A stretch of 64,000 nt of DNA from the NCBI GenBank assembly GCA_009602735.1, contig WELA01001079.1:170965-234964 (forward strand), written 5' to 3'. The translations under genes were made by a program, and so were the position numbers. Below are positions 54,514 to 64,000 of this stretch, one piece after another. How positions within the stretch are numbered: the first letter of the stretch is position 1; every line of letters starts with the position of its first letter. Below the pieces are notes generated by a model. The model made no database searches, was not told the DNA's origin, and worked only from the letters and a program-made list of their open reading frames with translations. This DNA is from Mesotaenium endlicherianum. Its lineage: Eukaryota > Streptophyta > Zygnematophyceae > Zygnematales > Mesotaeniaceae.

Positions 54514-55742
54514 GGCTCGTGAATGCAGGTAGGAGAGGGTCGCTACAACACCAAATGCAGAGGATGGTGGAGTTGATATGGTGAACAGCAGCCGACATAA
54601 CAGGGTTTGATGAATGTACAAATTTAAAGTGCATCCACGTCGCTCTCCAACTTTATCCGTAATCAAGGCGCGTTGTCTGGTTGGTGCAGAAGTTTTGCAA
54701 CAAATCTGCGTCGCCAGCAAATTTTTGGTAAGCCCAGGGTAAGCCTGTCGTTGGCCCTCGTGTAGTTGGTACTCAGCAGGTTTCAGATTCGTTTCGACTG
54801 AGTGACAGACCCCGGTAATGGATTTACGCCAGCCCATGTGTTTTAGGGCCAGTTTACAGTGGCCAAATCGATGCCGAGTTGATTGATTGAAATGTACTTC
54901 GCTCGAAGTACATTTTCAAATTTATCGCGACGAAACTGGTGTTTACAGTGGTGTCAAGGCGCGACGCGATTGATTAAAGTTAGTGAAGAAATTGATTGAA
55001 CTTTCTGGTTTCAATCAGGCCCAATGTCGCGACTACTATCCGTTTGACGGTGCCGCACGCACAGCGCAAGCTACGGCCACCCAGGTACGGAAAGTCAACG
55101 TTGACTCACCGACCACTTGTCTGATTACGTCGCAGTCAGCGATTATGTCGGCGTCAAGACCACTGGCAAGGGGTCAGTGTCAATGTGCCCCACACCCAGG
55201 GATGGAGGAGGTTTTGACAGCATAGACAGCCGCGAGGCTAGAAGCTGGGGATGAGTGATGAGCCGCCCAGCAGGTACCAAGTCAGTGACTGTGTGACTGG
55301 CAGATAAAGCCAGGTCAAGGCCGCAATGCCCAGATAGGTTACGGCCGCCCGGTTGGGAATCTTGAGCAAGTGGCATTTGCTTGTACACGCCGCTCAGGAG
55401 TTCTTAGCCATGAGCCAATTAGGCGTGACTGCCAGCTGAGAAGCTAAGCAGCCACGCGCGACAGTCACGAGGTGTGCATGCATGCTGAGTGACTACGAGT
55501 TTGAGTTGAGCATGGCTAAGCAGAAGCGACATGCAGCTAAGCCTTGTGACTAAGCACGGCATTCTCGAAAGATGACGCTGTGTGGTGCCCTTGAAAAACA
55601 CGAATCTTGCCTGAGACATGTCATTCACTCTCACGCACTTTTGCCAAGGAGCAGAAGGAGCAGAAGGAAGGAGAAGGAAGGAGAAGGAGGGCGCGAAGAA
55701 GAAGAAGGAGTTTCCAAGGCCATTGCAGAGCCGAGGCCCCAC
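54514..55742. other. psaL 5' flank with hairpin and direct repeats; no other gene recognised
   Basis: TTTAAAT near 54629 could serve as a TATA-like element for psaL. At 54890-54915 a perfect 12-bp inverted repeat (AAATGTACTTCG, CT, CGAAGTACATTT) lies between direct repeats GTTTACAGTGG at 54852-54862 and 54941-54951. The rest is GC-balanced with purine-rich text near 55650-55710. No coding domain was found. Confidence 0.5.
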
Positions 55743-57054
55743 TAAGATGAATCCTGCTTATTCAAGATAAATGTATTTCATTTAAATATATAAGATCAGA
55801 GATAGGAGGAAGCGTGTGAAATCAGGGAGCGGTCTTTGCCCTTATAATGAATTCCGTTTACTCATCTACACCTCTTGACTCACTTACCGTAGTGTGCCAT
55901 AGTTGCACACTAACACGAGGCACAAGTAAGAGGCGAGCTTGAGGACTTGAGCTTCTCCTTTAGAAACTCATGGCCTCTTGTCTACGAGGCATGCAAGCAT
56001 GTATAGCACATGCACAACATCAGGGGACTGAATAGCAAAGGCGCTCTCATTCAGATGACCATAATCAAGCTAAAACACATCCCACTGACTTAGGTGCAAA
56101 ACCATGGAATATGTCCGCTGTGTAACCCCAAAATGTCAGAGGGCATAACTCTGCCAGTACTACTCCAAATTGAGCAAACTCAACGGCAACGGATGCATCT
56201 TGACAAGACCTTTTCGAAAAGTCCTAGTTTGTCCCATTTAAAGCGCAGACGAAGCAGCCATGGCAATTTCCGTGAAGGCTGGTCATTAGAACGAACCCAA
56301 AAGTGCACACATGACTTGCAAGTAGAAATCCGACTGTAAAGCCTACTGTCCAGAATGAGGGACCACGAGATCCCAGCCTGCTATGTACCTAGTGACCACC
56401 TGGTTGACCATGGCGCAAGGTGCGCCGTTTCGTTGGAAACCCGTTAAGTTGGGACCCACGGATCTAGGTATAACGACCATATTAATTGGTCGGTTGACTG
56501 AAGTCCTAACTGTTCAGTTGACTGACGACGGCTCCGCCTACCCAGGAGTTACCCACACTGGTAGGACATCGGTTTACCGAATCTCAGTCGACCTCCTGAC
56601 TTTCAGTACACTTCGGTCACATGTGCCAATCTACAAATGACAATCTAAATGAATATGTCTATCCTCAACGTATTGAAGCTAAGTATATTGCCTAATATCA
56701 AGCGAGCTTACTATATGTCAACCTACTGATATCATATCCTGTATATAACTGATGTATAAATCTCAGCAAACTATACTATGATACAAAAGTCATGCTGCTG
56801 ACATTTTCAACAAAGTCAGCAAACTACACTATGATACAAAAGTCATCCTGCTGACCTTTTCAACAAAGTCAGCAAACTACACAATGGTACGAAGTCATCT
56901 TGCTGACCTTTTTGACAAAGTAAGTAAACTCGCATTACATCGACATACATTCATTTAGATGAACTCGCACATGTGAGTATATAGACATAACACTTATTTA
57001 GTGTTATATTTATATATGAAATTCATTAAATAAATAATGAACGGATTCATTACA
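55743..57054 (-). repeat. LARD 3' LTR, 1312 bp
   Basis: Homologous to 60673-61925 and to the solo LTR at 19291-20499. It carries three tandem copies of a 53-bp unit starting CAGCAAACTA at 56764, 56817 and 56870. The purine tract (AAGTTGGGGAGAT in element sense) adjoins at 57055. Confidence 0.9.
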
Positions 57055-57072
57055 ATCTCCCCAACTTAAATC

Positions 57073-57089
57073 GTTGTCGCCTCGACAAC
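57073..57089 (-). other. hairpin next to LARD purine tract
   Basis: GTTGTCG-CCT-CGACAAC, identical to the hairpin at 31774-31790 and at the same distance from the 3' LTR. Confidence 0.6.
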
Positions 57090-60000
57090 ACTCAGCATAT
57101 GATACTTTTATTTAATAATACACTTCAATGAACTAGGTGAAGCAAAGCAAGCAAACAAAACATAAGCGTGATATATTCACCTACCCAGTGCAAGTAAAAA
57201 TCAATCACAACAAATTGTCATGCAAGAAACCATCTGACTTCAAAATCATTAATTGAAGTCATGCATGGACTTACGCCTACTCACAATAGTCCTTCCGATT
57301 GAAAGACATAATAGAGTACCTTACACCATGCAAACTACACCCAAATCGAACAGCCTCCTTTTGAGGTCAAACAATGAAAGAGTGTTATTCAAGCTCAGCG
57401 TATTGAACTAAGCCTTTTCTCCTTCTCTTGGTCTTCAACTCCCGCTGTGCTCACACCTTGAAAGCTCCTCACAAGCAATTTCTTGTGACTTAGGTACCTG
57501 CTCGAAATTCAGCGTACTGAAGGAAAAGGGAGACCAACTGGTTTAATGGCATTGAATGCCCTCACAAGATGAGTAACATCAGGTTGATGAGCCAATGAAA
57601 ATTTTAAATTTTAACCACATTTTCAGAACACTCTAAGTTCAAAGAAACATATGGTTTTGAGCAATATGCTGGTCACCTCAAGCAGTTCCCTAATGTGCCA
57701 TGCATCATTGCTACCCAATCCAACTTATGGCAATGTACTTACTCAATTAGTACGTACACTTGCTCCAACAGTGAACTGCAACTCACAGTTTACACCAGTT
57801 AGTCACTGATGCTCCTCATATTAATGCAATACATACATAGGACATGGCAGTGTATGACTCAGTTAGTACGTACACTTGCTGCTGAGTATGCAGGTAAGCA
57901 CAGCTTACTGAATACTCCTAATACACATCCCATCTCCCTCTCCCCAACTTAAATAGCTGTCAACCCGACAGCTTTAACCACATAAAGCACACCAAAAAGT
58001 GCCTACAACTCCGCATTATAGGAACCACACAGAATGACAGTCACATAGGATTGCGGAGGTACGAGTGGGTGGAGGAGAATCAACAAAGGAATACCGAGAG
58101 AGGATACAAAGTGCAAACACCCAAGTAAGCCAAAAAAAGAAAGAAAGTCAGCCCCTCCCAAAAAAAAAAAGTCCATTTTTCAAAACTAAATCAATGACCG
58201 AAGTGGCATAGGGAAGAATGTACTGCCATTTGGACCCTCTCACCACAAATCTCTATCCGTGAATAACCCAAACTCAAGCCAGCGTAGTACATCCCTCCAT
58301 TCGAGAGTGTAGATAGCTTGCTATGAGATGAAGACATTCGGCCCTATTAGCAAGTTTATCCATACCAAGAAGTAGCTCAGTTAGCTGACTCTACCAATGC
58401 TTACAATAATGACTCATACTGGTCAATCCTAGCAAGAAATACACCAAAATGACAACCACCAATGGTGAGAGTCAACAATCAAAAGAGAAGATGGGCCAGA
58501 AACAACCAACTGTATTATAGTTCTGATATTTCAAGATACTCCCTCCTTTAGGCGTTACTGCCTGAAGTTGCCTTAAGGACAGGTGGCGTCCAGCATGCCA
58601 ACTCCTCGGCCTCCCTCGACCTGTATGCACCATCGCTTCACACTCTGCTTGCTGGTCTCAGTCTGTTGAACAGACAACAAACAAGTGTGTAAGTTGCCTT
58701 CAATGAGCTTAAGCTACGCGTGGCAAACACCACAACCTAGCTGCATCAATCTACTCAAGATCTGATGACTCCATCTTACATAGTTCTCGGGAGGATAAGG
58801 CAAACATTGGGATCACAAAGACTCAACCAATGACAATGGGCAAACGCAGTATAGCTTGAAACCGAATTCCTCTCTAAAGGCACATACATGGCACCTATTG
58901 TAATTGCAACAAGCACCTAGCAAGCCAATGACAACAGCGTGCATAGATCCCCGGTAAGACTTTTGCACTGTAACCCCAAGCTAGCAAGAAGAATGTTTGT
59001 GCATCGGACTGAACAAGATCATTCAAGCCATGCATTGCGAGAACGTCTATAATGTCGATGGTCTCTTCTGGCTTTACTTAGGGTGTGCATAGTGAATCTA
59101 TTACAGCAGGGCCCATTTTACACCTGCTCTACGGTATGCTAACGGCGATTCACTACCTCTAGCACCCGGGATGCAAATTCCATGCACCTGACGCATATAC
59201 AAATGCATCTTGCATGCTTCCTAGCATGCGCCTCTAGCGAGCTCAGTTAGCTGCGAGGCCGACAGAAACTTAGCACACTGCTAATATGCCCTGATCGTCC
59301 CTATGACGAAGACACAAACCTCCTTACACTTGACCAAGTGTACAGGTGGCATCCAAAAACAAATCGCCAATTGGACCTAAGGCAAGTAGTCAAACCCCCT
59401 CTAGTATCCACGTTGACTTTCCATACGTCAGTCAACACACCGTACAGACCTAAGTCTCGATAAGCTCACCTTATATGACTATCTCGCTACCTCCGACGAG
59501 CCATAATACCACAGTAAGACATGTCACGCATCAAGCATGGCAACACCAAGAGCTCGTTCAGCTCAAGCACTCAAAGTACTCATTGATCGCGGCTGCTCTC
59601 GGACACTTAACCTTTAATAAGTCATGCGAACTAAAGAGAGTTAAAGGAAAGTCCTTGCGTTCATAAACCCAAGCCCTTAAACCCTCTAACCACATTAGGT
59701 CAAATAATCCAGCAGACTGACTTAACCTAAGTCAGCAATCACATAAGATCCGCATCCAAAAACCTCTGCACACTGACTAGACTTATCTTAAGCTTAAACC
59801 CCAAGCTCCAACAATCCCATCAAGTATCACCAAAGCACCGCCTCACACATAGCATTCAAGCACAAGGCACATACCCTGAACCTTCCAGCCCACGTCAATG
59901 TGGCAAACGAGAGGAGCACACAATGTCACAGCCATGGTTGGGAATAGAGGGTATCTGTAGGATGCCATTGTTGCTGTGGAAGCCTCTTCACATAGAAGTT

Positions 60001-60659
60001 GCAGCATGCTGAAGCTTGTGGACGACGTAGTGCACTTGGACCGTGGCGACGAAAACCTGTCGTAATCCATACTTGGAAACTTAAGTTAGTAAATCATGTG
60101 TGCACGCACTGTCTCAATTACTCAACACATGCAGCCATACCCAAGCTCCCTCAACCTAGCTACCACACACATAATGAGAGAGGTACGTCTCTTGCAAAGC
60201 AACAAGCTTACACCCGAAGAGTTAGCACAACAGACTAACAAGTCCTCTACCACCGGTGGAGTGCACACCTCTCTCTATACTAGCCGTGGATTGCATATAA
60301 CAACACACAACTATGATCAAGTGAGGTAAATGAGTCATATCCAGCTTGCAATGATGCAACTCCCTTGAGGTTGCCCTTGATGCTTGCAGACACCTCGTCC
60401 ATCAAGCCTCCACTTTAGGCTTCTCCATGCGTGGATCTGTACACAAGAGGCTAGGAAAGTCAAGTTAGTATGCCGCATAGTACATTGAGCTCGGAGACAC
60501 ACTAGGTGAGCAAGTGGAAGGATCCTGGACAAGATGTGCAATGCTCTATATCATACACTTCCCCAAGCTCCACCTAGACTCATCATACCACACAAGTAAG
60601 CGTCACACACTTACCTCCTGAGACAAAGAAGACGAGCACGGACATTCAAGAAGGACTCA
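57090..60659. other. LARD interior, non-coding
   Basis: No domain, no long ORF on either strand. At 57931-57973 a second purine-tract-like block (CATCTCCCTCTCCCCAACTT) is followed by a hairpin AGCTGTC-AACCC-GACAGCT, laid out like the one at 57055-57089 but with different stem bases. An A run (58158-58169) and many TCAGTTAGCTGA-like words are the only other structure seen. Confidence 0.6.
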
Positions 60660-60671
60660 GCTTCGATACTA
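60660..60671 (-). other. LARD primer-binding site (degenerate)
   Basis: In element sense TAGTATCGAAGC, next to the 5' LTR, two mismatches from TGGTATCGGAGC used by the chromovirus. Confidence 0.5.
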
Positions 60672-60672
60672 C

Positions 60673-61925
60673 TGAAATAAATCTTGCTTATTCAAGATAA
60701 ATGTATTTCATTTCAATATATAAGATTAGAGATAGGAGGAAGCGTGTGAAATCAGGGAGCGATCTTCGCCCTTATAATGAATTCCGTTTACTCATCTACA
60801 CCTCTTGACTCACTTACCGTAATGTGCCATAGTTGCACACTAACACGAGGCACAAGTAAGAGGCGAGCTTGAGGACTTGAGCTTCTGCTTTAGAAACTCA
60901 TGGCCTCTTGTCTACCAGGCATGCAAGCATGTATAGCACATGCACAGCATCAGGGGACTGAATAGCAAAGGCGCTCTCATTCAGATGACCATAATGCAGC
61001 TAAAGCACATCCCACTAACTTAGGTGCAAAACCATGGAATATGTCCGCTGTGTGACCCCGAAATGTCAGAGGGCATAACTCTGCCAATACTACTCCAAAT
61101 TGAGCAAACTTAACGGCAACAAATGCATCTTGACAAGACCTTTTTGAAAAGTCCTAGTTCGTCCCATTTGGAGCGCAGACGAAGCAACCATGTCAATTTC
61201 TGTGAAGGCTGGTCATTAGAACGAACCCAAAAGTGCACACATAACTTGGAAGTAGAAATCCGACTGTAAAGCCTAATGTCCAGAATGAGGGACCACAAGA
61301 TCCAACCTGCTATGTACCTAGTGACCACTTGGTTGACCACGGCGCAAGGTGCGCCGTTTCGTTGGAAACCCGTTAAGTTGGGACCCACGGATCTAGGTAT
61401 AACGACCATATTAATTGGTCGGTTGACTGAAGTCCTAACTGTTCAGTTGACTGACGACGGCTCCGCCTACCCAGGAGTTACCCACACTGGTAGGACATTG
61501 GTTTACCAAATCTCAGTCGACCTCCCGACTTCCAGTACACTTCGGTCACATGTGCCAATCTACAAATGACAATCTAAATGAATATGTCTATCCTCAGCGT
61601 ACTGAAGCTAAGTATATTGACTAATATCAAGCGAGCTTACTATATGTCAACCTACTGATCTCATATCCTGTATATAATTGATACATAAATCTGAGCAACG
61701 TATACTATGATACAAAAGTCATCCTGCTGACCTTTTCAACAAAGTCAGCAAACCACACTATGGTACGAAAGTCATCCTGCTGAGCTTTTTGACAAAGTAA
61801 GTAAACTCGCATTACATCGACATACATTCATTTAGATGAACTTGCACATGTGAGTATATAGACATAACACTTATTTAGTGTTATATATATATATATGAAA
61901 TTAATTAAATTAGAAATGAACGGAT
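60673..61925 (-). repeat. LARD 5' LTR, 1253 bp, end truncated
   Basis: Begins on the plus strand TGAAATAAATCTTGC and is homologous to 55743-57054. It has two copies of the 53-bp unit (from 61693 and 61746). The final TCATTACA is missing: the sequence changes after ATGAACGGAT. Confidence 0.85.
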
Positions 61926-63394
61926 GCACCCGACACACGTGCGAAGATCGATCGACCATGTTTGCCCACACGTGAGGAGAGCTACCGACACATTGACCAA
62001 GTCGAAGGCACACGTGCTGGAAGGCTACGCACGTGTCGAGGGACTGACACTGTTAGGCACGACAGCAATCGCGTTAAATTAAATTTAATCGCGAGCGGAT
62101 CTACTTTGGTTTACAATGCACAGAACTCCTATAATCAAGGCACTTGTCAAACTCCCGACCTCTTCAATGCCGCTCTCGAGATGACTCGAGATACCATATT
62201 TCTCGGGGCATCGGTCACGTGTATAAACATTCATCACGCTGGAAATTTCGAGCTACGAAAATTTTGGAAACTTTCCGGTTGAGGCTGAAAACTCAGAGAT
62301 GCACTGCAATCACTTCTTCTCAATTCTACCTGTATTTCAATAACCTGCGATCAGAATCTGAAGACTTCACCCCTGTGTTTGCCAAAGCTCTATACTAGCA
62401 TACGCTCTGAGTGGTCGACAATTTTTTTTTGGCTTTAATTGCTCATTGACTATCTGGCCGTCGTTCACGTTTACTTTCAGGTGAGGGCTGAGGCAATTGG
62501 CAGCTTCAGTTTCTTACTCGAATTCCGACTTGCTATTTGCTCTCCATTACGAAACCATCTTAAGTCCCGCCACTCAACGTTTGTAGTCTCTTGCTCGCTT
62601 TTTCTCGCTTGCTAAGGGTCGTGCCTTCACTAGGTAGAAGACCAAGCACCCAGGAGGGCTCAAAAGGTCATGATTGCTTCTTAGTGTCTGGCACTTGATT
62701 TATATCCTCTGGAACTTGGTGCATTGCTGAATTACTTCGCAGCTGGACCTACTTTGCAGCTGGACCACTTCTGAAGTGTGGCTACTTGTATAAGTACAGG
62801 CCTTGGTAAGTCCTAACCTTATTTCGTAACTATGTAGAGCTTCATCATGAAGCGTGATTGCATACGAGGATGTATTTTGCTACAGATGATACTTTTACGG
62901 CTGGTCAGGTTGCCAGCTCTGGCAATCAAATACGCTTTCTCAAACTGGATACAAACATTTGTGGACAGTTTGTGAAGCATCTTTTCTATAACTGTCTCCT
63001 ATGCCATGGACCTTTGAGCAGGGTACGACTATTTGAGAAACCAAGGAAGTTACATTTTTTCAGGTATGCCCGCGAGTAACGCAGCGTCTTAAAAAATAGT
63101 TGTGCCTAATTGACAGTCCTTTGGTAAGCAGTCTCTCCAAGCTTTGTGAAGTGTGTGGTGAGGGCTTGGAGCTTACAGCATGATGACGTAAAGCTGCAAT
63201 ATTATGTAGTAGTGCAAAGTTAGTCTATTCGTGTACAATATTGGAAGTTACGTTCATCAAACTGAAGGCAAGTATTAGATGTATTACCCGGTTGCAATGT
63301 TTCAACCTCGTCACCTTTCAAGAGATGCTCATCACATGCATTTGAGGACTTCTTTACATGCATTAAATCAAGGGATCTCTTTTACACTATTAAC
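61926..63394. other. no gene recognised
   Basis: Short ORFs only, for example 62858-63079 (plus), without family resemblance. No repeat ends were detected. Confidence 0.4.
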
Positions 63395-63802
63395 ATGCAT
63401 TACAGGACTTTTATACATGGACCAAATGAAGGGTTCTTCTATACCGGCGGTTGGGTTGGGGGGGGCGGCGTAGGTGACGTACATCACCGACGAGTTCTGA
63501 CAAAGAACACGGACCTGGTGGTGGCGGAGCACCAGGAGCTGCTGGCGCGTTCGCTCTTGCCTTTTGTCGCCGCCCTCTTTGCCCCCCCCGCCGCCGTTGC
63601 CCCGGCCGACGACGCCGCCGCCGCCTCCGCCGCCTCCAAGCAGCGCAACAAGTTTGCTTCCCTCAGCCGCCGCATTAAGGTAGATGCCGTGGCTGCCACT
63701 CGGCGCTTGCTCCTGTATTTCATGCTCCCACGTTGCTTGCCTCCCCTGCGCTGGCAGGCACTCCTGTCGCCTCGCCTTCTGCTGCCTGATGTCTGCTGCT
63801 AG
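63395..63802 (+). CDS. unidentified GC-rich ORF, possible first exon
   Basis: A 135-codon frame contains VLTKNTDLVVAEHQELLARS, an Ala/Pro-rich stretch, then KQRNKFASLSRRIKVDAVAA. The GC content is much higher than in the surrounding sequence. The opposite strand is also open (Gly-rich), a sign that base composition may explain both frames. No family is recognised and no transit peptide or domain can be claimed. Confidence 0.25.
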   Translation: MHYRTFIHGPNEGFFYTGGWVGGGGVGDVHHRRVLTKNTDLVVAEHQELLARSLLPFVAALFAPPAAVAPADDAAAASAASKQRNKFASLSRRIKVDAVAATRRLLLYFMLPRCLPPLRWQALLSPRLLLPDVCC

Positions 63803-63837
63803 CTGCCGGTTGGCTTTCATTGACACGTCCCCCCTCT

Positions 63838-64000
63838 CCCCACACTGCTGCTGTTCCGCCCGCCTTGTCGCGTGTTCGTTTGTAGGGCGGGTGGGCTTGC
63901 TGCTGCAGGCTGCTGCTGCCTCCCCCGCCCCTTGCGTGTTCTTGTGGGGGGCGGCACCGCCCCTTGTGTGCTGTCAGAAGGAACGGAGGGGGGGGGGGGG
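63838..64000. other. GC-rich tail ending in a G run
   Basis: C/G-rich text without a recognisable feature, ending in an uninterrupted run of G at the window edge. This may be low complexity or the end of an assembled piece. Confidence 0.5.

Larger units (their letters stand above)
55743..61925 (-). mobile_element. large non-autonomous LTR retrotransposon (LARD)
   Basis: LTRs at 55743-57054 and 60673-61925 flank 3.6 kb with no ORF of recognisable type. In element sense (minus) the order is 5' LTR, primer site, non-coding interior, hairpin, purine tract, 3' LTR. LTR ends (TGTAATGAATC in element sense) and the hairpin/purine-tract block resemble the chromovirus at 31036-40002, suggesting that family's enzymes move it in trans. 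No matching pentamer flanks were found. The right LTR lacks its last eight or so bases. Confidence 0.8.

Noticed and set aside
1-64000. CRISPR arrays, bacterial operons, riboswitches, rRNA genes
   Set aside because: Searched for by eye on both strands; nothing with the needed repeat spacing or conserved cores. The window is eukaryotic.

Overview
The window is eukaryotic nuclear DNA from a green plant lineage. It holds one clearly functional host gene: psaL, the nuclear gene for photosystem I subunit XI, with a plastid transit peptide and three GT-AG introns (53495-54513, minus strand). Almost everything else is transposable-element sequence in layers. I infer a streptophyte (charophyte) alga such as Chara. 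The reasons are a plant-type PsaL, chromodomain Ty3 elements, a piggyBac element and a DIRS-type remnant (neither usual in land plants), and a Ty3 family carrying a DNA methyltransferase, a combination I recall being published for charophytes. No species can be proved from the sequence.

Layout. 1-960: purine-rich degenerate minisatellite. 1098-2872 (minus): broken hAT transposase with BED finger, DUF659 and hAT core in at least four exon blocks. 7533-9612: unidentified coding-like blocks split by a 901-bp hAT-type MITE with an 8-bp target duplication. 10011-15237: old Ty1/copia element with both LTRs. 15905-16408: solo LTR with TCAGC duplications. 19140-20725 (minus): DIRS-type RNase H remnant split by a solo LTR with AATGT duplications. 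20855-21243: second hAT-type MITE. 25397-27362: 3' end of a chromovirus (integrase C-terminus, chromodomain, LTR).

28825-48215 is a stack of nested insertions. The base is a Ty3-type element (LTR, gag, a DNMT3-like C5-cytosine methyltransferase domain, reverse transcriptase). A 9-kb minus-strand chromovirus array with three LTRs sits in its gag (31036-40002, CAGTG duplications). A piggyBac element sits just before the reverse transcriptase (43208-46505, TTAA duplications). A 744-bp element lies 28 bp further on (46538-47281, ATGTG duplications). A second, unsplit copy of the methyltransferase family follows at 48362-51990 and supplies the empty-site sequence for the piggyBac insertion.

55743-61925 is a minus-strand non-autonomous LTR element (LARD) with LTRs of about 1.25-1.3 kb around a 3.6-kb interior with no recognisable genes. 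Its 3' end resembles the chromovirus at 31036-40002, so that family may mobilise it. The last 2 kb contain only an unidentified GC-rich ORF and a terminal G run.

The main discovery candidates are: the cytosine methyltransferase inside a Ty3 pol region, present twice with a family-wide change of the catalytic Pro-Cys to Glu-Cys; an extra coiled-coil ORF downstream of the chromovirus integrase; and a nearly complete piggyBac whose ends carry perfect CArG-box palindromes.
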